64,000 nucleotides of DNA from Hanleya hanleyi (Eukaryota > Mollusca > Polyplacophora > Lepidopleurida > Hanleyidae). Within the stretch, counting starts at the first letter, position 1; each line of letters begins with the position of its first letter. The notes under the pieces are model-generated. The model was not told the origin of the DNA. It saw only the letters and a program-made list of their open reading frames with translations, and did not search any database. Positions 56,640-64,000 of this stretch are shown here, one piece after another. The position numbers and the translations under genes are program-made. The stretch spans positions 101,549-165,548 of the forward strand of contig JAVTVY010037101.1 of NCBI GenBank assembly GCA_036873755.1, written 5' to 3'.

Positions 56640-56880
56640 GGATTGTAAATTAACCTGGGAAGGATGGGCAGTTCCATTTGCACCAATCAGCGATTTAAAA
56701 ATACATGGAACTTATAGTAATAAACTTAATCTATACGTGTTGGACGGGTCTTCACTCACCGTCTTCCTTTACACGCACCTCAATGAAATGCCCGCTCCAA
56801 ACCTAGACCAAAACACGTACTTGGTCTGTGGGCTGATTTCATTGGCTCTCTATTTTTACTATAGTGCTCTTGCATTCTAA
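56640..56880 (+). other. Open frame of unknown meaning ahead of the Polinton genes
   Basis: About 80 codons with a hydrophobic C-terminal segment (YLVCGLISLALYFYYSALAF), ending at 56880. The open frame extends back through the GC block to 56497, which is probably non-coding. No ATG with good context just upstream. Unrecognised. Confidence 0.25.
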
Positions 56881-57039
56881 CATTGATGGGTTACATTTTG
56901 GCCCCATCCTACATCACTGATTTCAGTTTGACTGAATCTCCACATTGGGCATTTATGCATTATGAATACAACACACAAGACAGGGTTTTTTGGTGAGATC
57001 TCATTTTTTTATTCAGTGAACAACAACAACGTGAGAACA

Positions 57040-57225
57040 ACCACGTGAAAACTGAAGCCCAGAACAAGGGGCTTGTACATTGAAAGAACTGAAGCCCAGA
57101 ACAGCGGGCTTGTACATTGAAAGAACTGAAGCCCAGAACAGGGGGCTTGTAAACTTAAGCCCAGAACAGGGGGCGTGTGTACATTGAAAGAATTCAAGCC
57201 CAGAACAGGGCTTGTACATTGAAAT
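57040..57225. repeat. Minisatellite of about 36-bp units overlapping the protease stop
   Basis: Five units of GCCCAGAACAGGGGGCTTG plus TACATTGAAAGAACTGAA. The first unit is the end of the protease gene (stop at 57194), so the array grew from its 3' terminus. Confidence 0.75.
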
Positions 57226-57667
57226 GATGGGCGGCCCAGTCATATACGAGTACATCGCGGTCCTCGGCCTTGGGGTACTCGTCAAACATCTGTACGATGG
57301 TAGATAAGGTTCTTCCCCGACATCGATGGTACAGGTAAAACAAACAATATTGTCCGCACACGCTACTGGTCAGGCTTTGCAACGTTTGACTGTTCCAACA
57401 CCACGTCTCTGTGCCTTGATCCATGAAGTCTTTTAAATCGGGATGGAGGGGTGGCAGGCCGTACGGGTCAAAGTATTCGCCCTGCTGTTCTGTCAAGTAC
57501 ACGCCCACCCAATGTTCACCGGGCCGATCCATCGGGTCCGTGTTGAGAACGTAAGCAACAGGATACATACGGTCTAATGGGAACACATCTCGGGCGAACA
57601 CCCCTTGAAACACCATACGTGTCTCTGGGTCATTCTCCAGCACGGTGGTTATCTGCTCTGTATCCAT
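57194..57667 (-). CDS. Polinton adenain-type cysteine protease
   Basis: 157 residues from the ATG at 57665-57667, two bases after the MCP stop. The catalytic set of the adenovirus-type (C5/Ulp1-like) protease is visible: His52 in EHWVGV, Asp67 in YFDPYG, a Gln in WNSQ, and Cys104 in SSVCGQYCLFYLYHR. Family role: cleavage of capsid and core precursor proteins during virion maturation. The frame is intact, and the size is slightly short of adenovirus protease but normal for Polintons. The last residues (FNVQALFWA) are encoded by the first unit of the adjoining minisatellite, so the native C-terminus may have been altered. Confidence 0.85.
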   Translation of the reverse strand: MDTEQITTVLENDPETRMVFQGVFARDVFPLDRMYPVAYVLNTDPMDRPGEHWVGVYLTEQQGEYFDPYGLPPLHPDLKDFMDQGTETWCWNSQTLQSLTSSVCGQYCLFYLYHRCRGRTLSTIVQMFDEYPKAEDRDVLVYDWAAHHFNVQALFWA

Positions 57668-57668
57668 G

Positions 57669-59064
57669 TTAGGTGGAGAAGTCACACAGCACGTTGCGCG
57701 CCTTGCCCACTTGAATGATGTTGTCAAACTCGGCGTAGCAGATCACATTGACGGTGCTCCGGAGGGCTCGTTGAAAGTGGATTTCCAACCGTAAATTGCC
57801 TTGCTTGGCGAGGGCCAGCTGATGGTCGTTCTCTAAGGTGGGGGGCAAATCGAAACAGAACAACGTGTATCCGTTCCCGTAGTCCTCCCGACTGATGAAA
57901 TTCCCTTCGTCCTGGTTGATTTGACCGGTGGCTGTAAACAGGCACCGATAGGCTCGAATGAAATTCGCGCGCCCAAAGTTCGGTGTCAAGGCCGTGGCTG
58001 GCACCTGTTGTCCATCCACATGCAGGGCCACAAAATTGATGCCGAAATGTTTAAAGTCAAACGGATTCTCTGGGTAGGCTCCACTGAAACTGGTATTTTC
58101 CACACAGGCCAGGATTAATCGCTTGGGTAGTTCCCCCAGGAACAGGTTGTCTTTGTTGGCGCTCATATTTCCAGCAGACACAGAGAACACTTTGGTTTGC
58201 ACACGTCGGATAGGGTACTGGGCTGGTTTTGTTTCCAAGGCTTTCATGTGTCCCAATTGAACGGCTGGATTCGGTTTCACTTTTCGGACATACAGGACTG
58301 CGTCTTCGATGACAATCTTATAGTCAGCTGCATGCGCCTCTACGTTAGTGGCCATCAAGGCGAAGGTCGGAGGCGCCCGTATCAGTCGGATTTTGATGGG
58401 GATCTTGTTCAAGAGGTATCGGTTAACCAGAAGACTATTCTGTGAAGTCATGTGACGCAGTCAGTATGTCGGCACCTCTTCCCACTTCCCTTATATGTGT
58501 TGTAAATGCATGAACATGTCTGCGTGCAGTCGACCTATGAGATCCACCGCGACGCCGTTCGCGGTCAAAGCCTTGCGTTTGCTATATCCCGTATTGTCGT
58601 TCTCTGCGCCCATGTGCTCGGCTTTGTCCTGGTAGAATAAAGCGGCTGTCAGTTGAGATTTTTTTAGCCTCTCGTCCATGCGACAACAGCGTCTCGATGT
58701 AGGCTCGATAGGGGTACGTGTTGGTCGAGTCACTGATGAGTTTGTCGCTGAGAAAAATATCCACCTGTTGAAACATCCAGTGCAGCCAGAGATTCGTTGG
58801 GCCCATCGTTGCTTGGTCGGCGATTCTGGTGCCATCTCCATTGACGATCTTGGCTTTCACATACAAGTATGTATGGGCTAAATCCACATAGGCCGTATCC
58901 GCATTACTGATGGTGAACTCGATGGGCCCTGTTGCGTTGATGCTGGACAGCGGGAGATGCTCCACCCATAATCCTTGTTCGGCACTGGTCTGTGTGGGCG
59001 GGACGGTCCACAAATCAAATTCACTGTTGGTGGAGGGGCAGGACTCGGCGTGGATCAAGGACAT
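57669..59064 (-). pseudogene. Polinton major capsid protein (double jelly-roll), broken
   Basis: ATG at 59062-59064. The N-terminal part (to about 58670) carries the typical SEFDLWTVPPTQTS start and the NTYPYRAYIETLLSHG segment. Then a seven-T run on the plus strand (58659-58665) coincides with a one-base frame change; the continuing frame runs to about 58506. An 85-bp insertion (58421-58505) brings a stop. The C-terminal half is open from about 58420 to 57669 (RYLLNKIPIKIRLI to AEFDNI). Family role: hexon-like capsid subunit. Spacing is four bases from the preceding gene and two from the protease. Confidence 0.85.
58421..58505 (+). mobile_element. 85-bp insertion in the capsid gene from the PLE-like tail family
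   Basis: GGTTAACCAGAAGACTATTC to CTTATATGTGTTGTAA is almost identical to 1460-1543. It keeps the 3' TTGTAA end and lacks the 5' part, like a severely 5'-truncated retrotransposition. Confidence 0.75.
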
Positions 59065-59067
59065 GTT

Positions 59068-59472
59068 TTAAGAAAAGATATCCCGGGTCTTCGATGTGCG
59101 TCGTCGCTGGGTCGGTCGTCGGCTGGTGCGTGGTCTCGGTGGGGCAGGTCTTTTATTCCCTACGGTGCGTTGTGCTTTGGCCACCAAGACGCCTCCCGCT
59201 TCTTTGGCCCGCCGTTTCAAGGCTTCTTTGGGTGCTGTGCCCCCCAAGACATCACCGGCCACTTGCAGTCCACTGCGTACCGCTTGTTTGCCGATTGGTT
59301 TCACCCCACGCGTCACCAAGGGCAGGAACGTTTTGACGATGCTCCCGAGTATGTTCCCCAGTCCATGTCCACGTTGCATGCGTGCACCACTAAAAACCGG
59401 AAAGCCACCCCCGGCCTGTTGGGCATAATAGTCCATATAGCTGCGTGCATCGCACTCGTAAGGCACCTTCAT
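59068..59472 (-). CDS. Polinton basic core-like protein with glycine-rich hydrophobic segment
   Basis: 134 residues, ATG at 59470-59472, overlapping the stop of the upstream penton-like gene by one base. The order is a Tyr-rich start (YMDYYAQQAGGG), an RGHGLGNILGSIVKTFLPL segment, then a Lys/Arg-rich tail (KRRAKEAGG, RPRTSRRPTQRRR). Proteins of this type are standard neighbours of the MCP in metazoan Polintons and adintoviruses, and have been compared with adenovirus core or membrane-acting virion peptides. I see the composition and context only; the exact role is inferred. The frame is intact. Confidence 0.7.
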   Translation of the reverse strand: MKVPYECDARSYMDYYAQQAGGGFPVFSGARMQRGHGLGNILGSIVKTFLPLVTRGVKPIGKQAVRSGLQVAGDVLGGTAPKEALKRRAKEAGGVLVAKAQRTVGNKRPAPPRPRTSRRPTQRRRTSKTRDIFS

Positions 59473-60260
59473 TATACAAAGTGCGGAGCACGTGCTTGTC
59501 GAAAATGAAGTGTCAGCACCACTTTCCCGCGTTCGAATGCCACCGGTCGGCCCGTGTCATCTCTTATATCCACCGTGATCGTGTTGATGTGGGTTTGTCG
59601 TACGGGCAGGTAGAGCATGTGGGTGAAACTGTGGGTGACTTGATCTCCATACAACTTTTTAATGGGCACCACCCGTAACAGAGGCGTGTTGATATCGCCC
59701 ACGATGTGGTTGTCCACCACGTCCGAGTAGACGTAGAGTCCGTACATACCCGACTTCATATCCATCGGGATCTCGCCTTGGTGGGCGGTGGGACCAGCGA
59801 ACGTGCGTAGATCGAAACCCAGCATTTGCTGTAGGATAGGACTCAGTACGACACTCGCGTTGGCGATGACGATAAGCTCTGCCTTGTCGTTGTGTGCGTT
59901 GTAATCGAAGTTCACGTGATTCTTGAAGGGATAGGCTTTGATGGGTCTTGAAGTATTTGTGACCTCCCGTAGAGCCTTATAATGCAACAGTCTTGACAGC
60001 CCACCCTTGAACTCCTTGGGAGTATCGTATTGGCCTTCAGGGAGAGTGAGTCGGGTGTCTTTTCCTTCGTAGGTCACCTCGTACCACACTTCATTGGCTC
60101 GCACGTTGTACCACGAGTAAGGGTACTGAATATCCACCTGTCCACATTCCCACCGGCCAGGTAAATGCAACGGTTGTGGTAATTGAGTCACATACTTGGC
60201 CACGGTGTTGTCAGGAAACACATCCAGCGAACTGTTACTGGGTAGGGTGAGGTAAAACAT
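59472..60260 (-). CDS. Polinton penton-like (minor capsid) protein
   Basis: 262 residues with an intact frame; ATG at 60258-60260. The N-terminus has LPSNSSLDVFPDNTVAKY and a W-E-C-G motif; the middle alternates short beta-like segments (NFDYNAHNDKAELIVI, LQQMLGFDLRTF); the end is KVVLTLHFRQ. It matches the conserved minor capsid gene of Polintons, predicted to form the capsid vertex as a single jelly-roll. The ORFs at 11489 and 17818 in the palindromic element match its first 47 residues. It lies 44 bases after the preceding gene and overlaps the next one by one base. Confidence 0.8.
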   Translation of the reverse strand: MFYLTLPSNSSLDVFPDNTVAKYVTQLPQPLHLPGRWECGQVDIQYPYSWYNVRANEVWYEVTYEGKDTRLTLPEGQYDTPKEFKGGLSRLLHYKALREVTNTSRPIKAYPFKNHVNFDYNAHNDKAELIVIANASVVLSPILQQMLGFDLRTFAGPTAHQGEIPMDMKSGMYGLYVYSDVVDNHIVGDINTPLLRVVPIKKLYGDQVTHSFTHMLYLPVRQTHINTITVDIRDDTGRPVAFERGKVVLTLHFRQARAPHFV

Positions 60261-60304
60261 GGCGATTGAGCTGTCCTGCTGCTGCTGTTGGTTTTAATAG
60301 GTGT

Positions 60305-61153
60305 TCAGGGCTTGGGCGGTTGTGTCCGGCGTCGTGTTCGTCGCGTTGACTTGCTACGTGTCACGGCTCTGGAGATGTGGGGTGTCCTGATCAAGGGTGG
60401 TTTTTTAAAGGTTTGAAAAGAAGGTGCCCGTTGTGGTGGTGGAGTTTTGAGGGGTGACTCCGGTTCCCATTCGGATTCCCAAGAAGGTAGTGGGCCACTC
60501 GATGATTGCTGGGTTCGCTGCATAAAGGCCCAGCGGTGGGGGTTCCCCACCAATTCCTGTGGTACATGCATGTCTTTCAAGCCTTGAGCAAAGACCTCCC
60601 ATCCTCTAGGATCCGTGTGCGACCTGCGTTTACGCATCAGATCATTCACTAAATCCGTCATGTGCGTCCCGGGGACCACCTGATTCTGTACCAGTAGTTC
60701 GCCTTTATCATTCCAAGTCATGTTAGGATTCTGTTTCATCCGTTGTAATACCAGGCCAGCTTGTTTCTTGAACGATGCAGGTACACTCTTCAGGACTTCG
60801 TCTTCCACCCACTGTGGGGCTGTGGGTGGTACCCCTGGTTATGGCGGCTGTTGGAGCGGTGCTGAGGTCGGCGGTGTGTCACGTGGTGGTGGTGGTGGTG
60901 GTTGTGGTGGTGGTTGTGGTGGTGGTGGTGGCGGTGGTGGGGTAGAGAGGGTTTTGTATTGGTCCATGGACGTCATGTACCGTTGAAGCGTCTCATTGTA
61001 CCGTTGTACTTTCTCACTGTCACTTAACCCCGGTCTCTGTAAGATCTGTTGCATCGTGTTTATGGTCTTCACCGTAGGTGGGACAGGGTAGGGCGATTGG
61101 AGGTTTTGAAGGAATCGTGGTTCGACGAGGACCATTTTTTTCGTGTGGTTCAT
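60305..61153 (-). pseudogene. Conserved Polinton small protein with polyproline stretch, one in-frame stop
   Basis: ATG at 61151-61153, overlapping the upstream gene stop by two to three bases. The first part is MVLVEPRFLQNL and a helical LSDSEKVQRYNETLQRY stretch, followed by a long Pro tract encoded by GGT/GGC-type repeats. A TAA at 60839-60841 interrupts the frame. The same frame continues with VLKSVPASFKKQAGLVLQRM, WNDKGELLVQ, LVNDLMRKRRS and a basic C-terminus ending at 60305. Continuity of frame and of family features suggests one gene with a nonsense mutation. The function is unknown; it is a recurrent Polinton/adintovirus gene next to the capsid block. Confidence 0.65.
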
Positions 61154-61494
61154 TGTCGGCCGAAGAGTCCACCCAATACAGGACCCAACACCGAAGCGGC
61201 CAACGGTGCTAAGATGGCCCCGAGAAAGCCGCCTTTCTGTAACACCTTTTTCTTTTGTGTTTGAGGGACCCGCTTCTGGACTAGGGTTCGGAGACCTGTC
61301 TTATGCTCGGCCAACTTGGTCTTCTGAGCCGGAGCCAGTGGTACGTTGCCTTTTAACAGGTTGTACCTGATCTCGCACAGACAGCGTACAAGGTCAGGGT
61401 CCGCACCGCGTACAATGGTTCGGACCAACTCGGGTGGGGCCGTCTTCAATACACGGAGCGTGGGAACGTGCTTCCGTACTCGCGCAGACATCAT
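61150..61494 (-). CDS. Conserved Polinton small protein with hydrophobic Gly-rich C-terminus
   Basis: 114 residues from the ATG at 61492-61494 (a second ATG follows at once). Basic N-terminal two thirds (RVRKHVPTLRVLK, CLCEIRYNLLKGNVPL), a Lys-rich link (TQKKKVLQKGG), and a hydrophobic, Gly/Ala/Leu-rich end (FLGAILAPLAASVLGPVLGG) that could insert in membranes. This arrangement recurs in metazoan Polintons; its role is unproven, perhaps a membrane-active virion component. The frame is intact and overlaps the next start. Confidence 0.7.
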   Translation of the reverse strand: MMSARVRKHVPTLRVLKTAPPELVRTIVRGADPDLVRCLCEIRYNLLKGNVPLAPAQKTKLAEHKTGLRTLVQKRVPQTQKKKVLQKGGFLGAILAPLAASVLGPVLGGLFGRQ

Positions 61495-61648
61495 GAACAA
61501 CTAATGCCAGAACCCACAACTCTGCCCTTTTTATCTTCCTCAGAGAACAGAGACAAAGTCAACCCTGCTGTGGTATTCATTCTTTTTATTATCTCCATCA
61601 TCAAACACACACACTCCAGCTGGGGGCGCCACTGTGGGTGTCTTTACA

Positions 61649-62188
61649 TTATTTTTGCATGTACACGTGGTGGGCCTCCCCGGGAAAGATGCCGGTCCGT
61701 AGTCGAAGGTGTTCGGGGGTGGCTTGCTTGAGGTCGAAGAGCATATACCCGTGCTGAGGGTTGTGGCATCTTTGAAGGCTTCCAACGCAAACGGTGTGCG
61801 GCCGGGATACATCTGTCTCGCCAGGTGCAGCAGTTGAGTGGTATCTCTCGGGTTTTTGAAGACCACCAGGTAGTGGGCATTTAAGCTGATGTTCCGATGT
61901 TCTTTGTTTTTACTGAACCCGCGCATCCGTCTCCGCCATGAGATCATCCAGAACCACCAAGGTGTCCGGTTCCAAATCGCCCAGGTTGGGTAGGCCTTCC
62001 ACGAACGTGATGTGGGGCATTGCTGCATACGCTTCCTGCCAATCTCCATAACACCACACGACTCGGGCAATGGGTGGGGTGATCATGTTGTCGGCGTGTT
62101 GAAGGAGCTTCCGGACGAAGTGCGTTTTGCCGGAGCCCGTCGGTCCTGCGATGAGACACGTGAAGGGATGCTGCCAACGGGGGTCCAT
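61649..62188 (-). pseudogene. Polinton packaging ATPase (FtsK/HerA, A32-like), frameshifted
   Basis: ATG at 62186-62188. Walker A GPTGSGKT at residues 15-22 and Walker B LVVLDD at 77-82 are intact. The first frame ends near 61910; a second frame continues with NAHYLVVFKNPRDTTQLLHL and PFALEAFKDATT; a third frame, entered near 61755, carries the C-terminal IFPGE region to a stop at 61649. Two small indels thus break a gene of about 180 codons. Family role: pumping DNA into preformed capsids. The start overlaps the out-of-frame tail of the upstream membrane-protein gene. Confidence 0.8.
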
Positions 62189-62676
62189 GGTTCGAGGTGT
62201 ATCCGTTGTCGTGGTAACCCGCTCTTGTAAATTTCGTACGAGTGAACTGGAGTGGTGGTGGTGGTGGGTACAACGTCGGTCGTCGTTGTCTGTTCACTGC
62301 GAGTGATGATGGTGGTGGTGGGTACAACGTCCGTCGTCGTTGTCTGTTCACTGTGAGGGATGAAAACCGGTGGGTCTTCAGACGTACTGGGTGTACTTGG
62401 TGTAGATGTGGAGCTTGGTGTGGAGCTGTACGTGGTTTGTACACGGGGTGTGGTGGTTACTGGGCTCCATACGGGGTTGACTGGTGCTATCTGTAGACTG
62501 GTTTCACTGATGGCTGGTGTTCTCAGTTGGTTAAGTAGCGTGCTGACATAGGCTACGTCGTAAAACACACCTCCGTACAACACACTCAGCAGGGTTAGCA
62601 GTATCGCCACAAAACCCACTTGCGCTTTGCGCGTTTTGGGAGACGCTGTGTTCAGAGGCAGCTGCTGTTTGTCCAT
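62083..62676 (-). CDS. Polinton-borne Thr/Pro-rich single-anchor membrane protein
   Basis: 197 residues. Start chosen at the ATG at 62674-62676, about 50 bases after a TATA box; an upstream in-frame extension exists but would overlap the integrase end. Residues 1-18 are basic/polar, 19-37 are hydrophobic (QVGFVAILLTLLSVLYGG), and the rest is Thr/Ser/Pro-rich with a tandem SEQTTTTDVVPTTT repeat, like a mucin-type stalk. The last about 35 residues overlap the ATPase gene in another frame, so the native stop may have been lost. Likely type II. Not recognised as a conserved Polinton gene. Confidence 0.55.
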   Translation of the reverse strand: MDKQQLPLNTASPKTRKAQVGFVAILLTLLSVLYGGVFYDVAYVSTLLNQLRTPAISETSLQIAPVNPVWSPVTTTPRVQTTYSSTPSSTSTPSTPSTSEDPPVFIPHSEQTTTTDVVPTTTIITRSEQTTTTDVVPTTTTTPVHSYEIYKSGLPRQRIHLEPWTPVGSIPSRVSSQDRRAPAKRTSSGSSFNTPTT

Positions 62677-62725
62677 AGCACCGTGGTCGAACGTGGAATG
62701 AAGGATGACGGTAGTGGTGTCTGGC

Positions 62726-62731
62726 TTTATA
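62726..62731 (-). promoter_or_regulatory. TATA box of the membrane-protein gene
   Basis: TATAAA (minus strand) lies about 50 bases before the ATG at 62676, at the 3' edge of the integrase gene. Confidence 0.55.
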
Positions 62732-63801
62732 GTCGTTTCACCTGGTTGGCAGCGACCCAGGAATTGAAGGAACTGGGCCACCCTTGCCATTTGACGAAAT
62801 GAAACAGTTTGCCACGTCGACGTTCCGTTTTCAAAATCGGCTCCACCGTGTAGTAGTCTTGCTTTGTTTTTACGACAGGCTGTAATTCCATCTCGTAAAA
62901 CGTCCCCAGCAACGGTTCCCCTTGAAGATCTTCCAGTTCATAGACTCGCTGCTGTTGGGGTAGGCGCCGTTTAATCAGGAAGTGCTCATCGCTCCAGTTG
63001 GGCAATTAACTTTTCTCAAATTGACCTTTGACTTTACTGATCCGTACAGGGTCCCCGACCTTGTACACCGCCTTCGGCGTTCGCTGCGATGGCCTGGGGT
63101 ACAAGACACGCCGGACTTTGGCTTCATTGCGTTGGGTCACGGTAATGGGGGCTCTCTCTACACTCCGATGATAGGCTCGATTGTAACCACTCATAAGTTT
63201 TGGGGAGAACATCGATGTACCGCCTTGTATTCTTATAGGTGAAATATTTATACATGCGACCTTTGAATGTCCTGTTGAACCTTTCCACCACGGAAGCCTT
63301 GGTCTCGTTGTACGTATGGAAGAAAAACACCTTCTGGGCTTTCAGAAACTGTTGGAACGGTCTGTTGAGGAATTCCGTGCCTTCGTCGGTTTGCAAATAC
63401 AAAGGTTTGCGCCCGGTCTTAAAGATATCTTTGAACGCCGCTATGAGGTTCGCCCCCGTTTTCGTCCGGATGGGTACCACCCACGCATACTTGGATAGGA
63501 TATCGATGCACGTCAAGATATACCGATTCCCATCGTTGTGTTTGGCAAAGGCGCTCATATCGACCAAATCCACTTGCCACTGGGCATCTATTCCTCCCAC
63601 GATGACCCGGTTCCGTAGAAAATGGCGACGGACAGCTCGATGTAATGTATAGGTGTCTTGTTTTCTTAACCAATCTCGCACTTGGGCACGTTGTATCCCC
63701 TGGGGTTTGGCCGCTCGATAGAGAGCCGACAATGCACTATAGGCCGCCGGACTGTCGGGACTGTAGTATAAGTTATTCAACACCTTCTCCCAGCGCTTCA
63801 T
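62727..63801 (-). pseudogene. Polinton integrase (rve family) with C-terminal chromodomain, broken
   Basis: ATG at 63799-63801. The catalytic core shows Asp78 (QWQVDLVDM), Asp139 (LQTDEGTEF) and Glu173 (SVVERFNRTFK), a DDE set with 33 residues between the last two. A frameshift at about 63205 moves the frame to the segment with SGYNRAYH and KVGDPVRISK, which ends at a TAA (63006-63008). The same frame then carries NWSDEHFLIKRR and a chromodomain-like end (YTVEPILKTERRRGKLFHFV, KWQGWPSSFNSWV) to 62727. Family role: insertion of the linear element with 6-bp TSDs. Two lesions make it inactive. Confidence 0.85.
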
Positions 63802-63828
63802 GGTGACAAATGATGATGGACCCTGGTT

Positions 63829-64000
63829 CTATCGTTTATTTATAACGGGTATATCTTGGGCCGGAGTTTCTTTCTGATTTTCTTCGTGGGCTTCCACAGT
63901 GTCCATGGTAAATGACCAGTCCAACTCGTCTGATGACCGCTTGATAAGCACTTGATCCACATCTACCACGGCACCTTCCAATGCAGACCATAGATCAGGG
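63829..64000 (-). CDS. C-terminal end of an unidentified Polinton gene (runs off the window)
   Basis: The last 56 codons of a frame entering from the right edge: acidic/polar with DVDQVLIKRSSDELDWSF and VEAHEENQKETPAQ, stop at 63829-63831. The 28 bases between its stop and the integrase ATG, plus the overlap of the integrase TATA box with its last codons, show tight packing. No family recognised from this part alone. Confidence 0.55.
   Translation of the reverse strand, partial: PDLWSALEGAVVDVDQVLIKRSSDELDWSFTMDTVEAHEENQKETPAQDIPVINKR
63837..63844 (-). promoter_or_regulatory. TATA box of the integrase gene
   Basis: TATAAATA (minus strand) lies 36-43 bases before the integrase ATG, inside the final codons of the upstream gene. 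Confidence 0.6.

Noticed and set aside
60839..60960. Proline tract as a separate gene end
   Set aside because: The stop at 60839-60841 is followed in the same frame by family-typical sequence, so I treat it as a nonsense mutation within one gene.

Overview
The window is eukaryotic, repeat-dominated DNA with no recognisable host gene. It holds Naiad-type Penelope-like elements (PLEs, with the GIY-YIG nuclease ahead of the reverse transcriptase), Polinton/Maverick sequence, a CR1-like LINE with an esterase ORF1, an LTR retrotransposon, DNA transposons and a SINE whose 3' part resembles mollusc MetaSINE tails. This points to an aquatic invertebrate, perhaps a mollusc; the species cannot be fixed from sequence alone.

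Layout. 1-2.6 kb: a LINE fragment, several copies of an unnamed PLE-like tail family, and Naiad copy A. 2,735-26,261: a minus-strand LTR retrotransposon flanked by a 4-bp TSD (TAAG), with a 1.5-kb internal region carrying two small ORFs. Its 3' LTR is split by a 17.85-kb palindromic element (3,028-20,878) flanked by a 6-bp TSD (GCAATA); the sister LTR preserves the empty site. The palindrome has 5.27-kb inverted arms around a 1.7-kb loop. The arms carry a C-terminal remnant of a Polinton-type DNA polymerase, a short membrane-protein gene, a short ORF matching the start of the Polinton penton-like capsid gene, and a LINE piece. The loop carries an intact CARD-domain gene with its own TATA box. 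I read it as a non-autonomous Polinton derivative. Only the left arm was later hit by a Harbinger-like element (3,809-5,874), Naiad B (about 6,219-9,203) and Naiad C (10,234-10,783), so the right arm documents each empty site. Naiad D sits in the 5' LTR.

26.3-38.7 kb: a CR1-like LINE (ORF1 with SGNH esterase and two CCHC knuckles; ORF2 with endonuclease and RT), cut in its RT C-terminus by a roughly 7.35-kb transposon with about 30-bp TIRs filled with tandem repeats. 38.7-51.8 kb: mostly unrecognised sequence, a 157-bp tandem array ending in a Helitron/Helentron-like hairpin, a LINE RNase H fragment, two possible small genes near 47.5-48.6 kb, short tandem arrays and a SINE. 51.9-54.06 kb: Naiad E (plus strand). 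54-57 kb: diverged tandem repeats and a GC-rich block.

57.2-64.0 kb: one side of a second, more conventional Polinton on the minus strand, running off the right edge. In transcription order: an unidentified partial gene, integrase with chromodomain, a membrane protein, packaging ATPase, two small conserved proteins, penton-like protein, a basic core-like protein, the double-jelly-roll major capsid protein (MCP) and an adenain-type protease. Genes abut or overlap. Integrase, ATPase, one small gene and MCP are broken by frameshifts, stops or an 85-bp insertion, while protease, penton and core-like genes are intact. This copy is therefore decayed, with remnants of virion-assembly functions (capsid, maturation protease, packaging motor) and integration.
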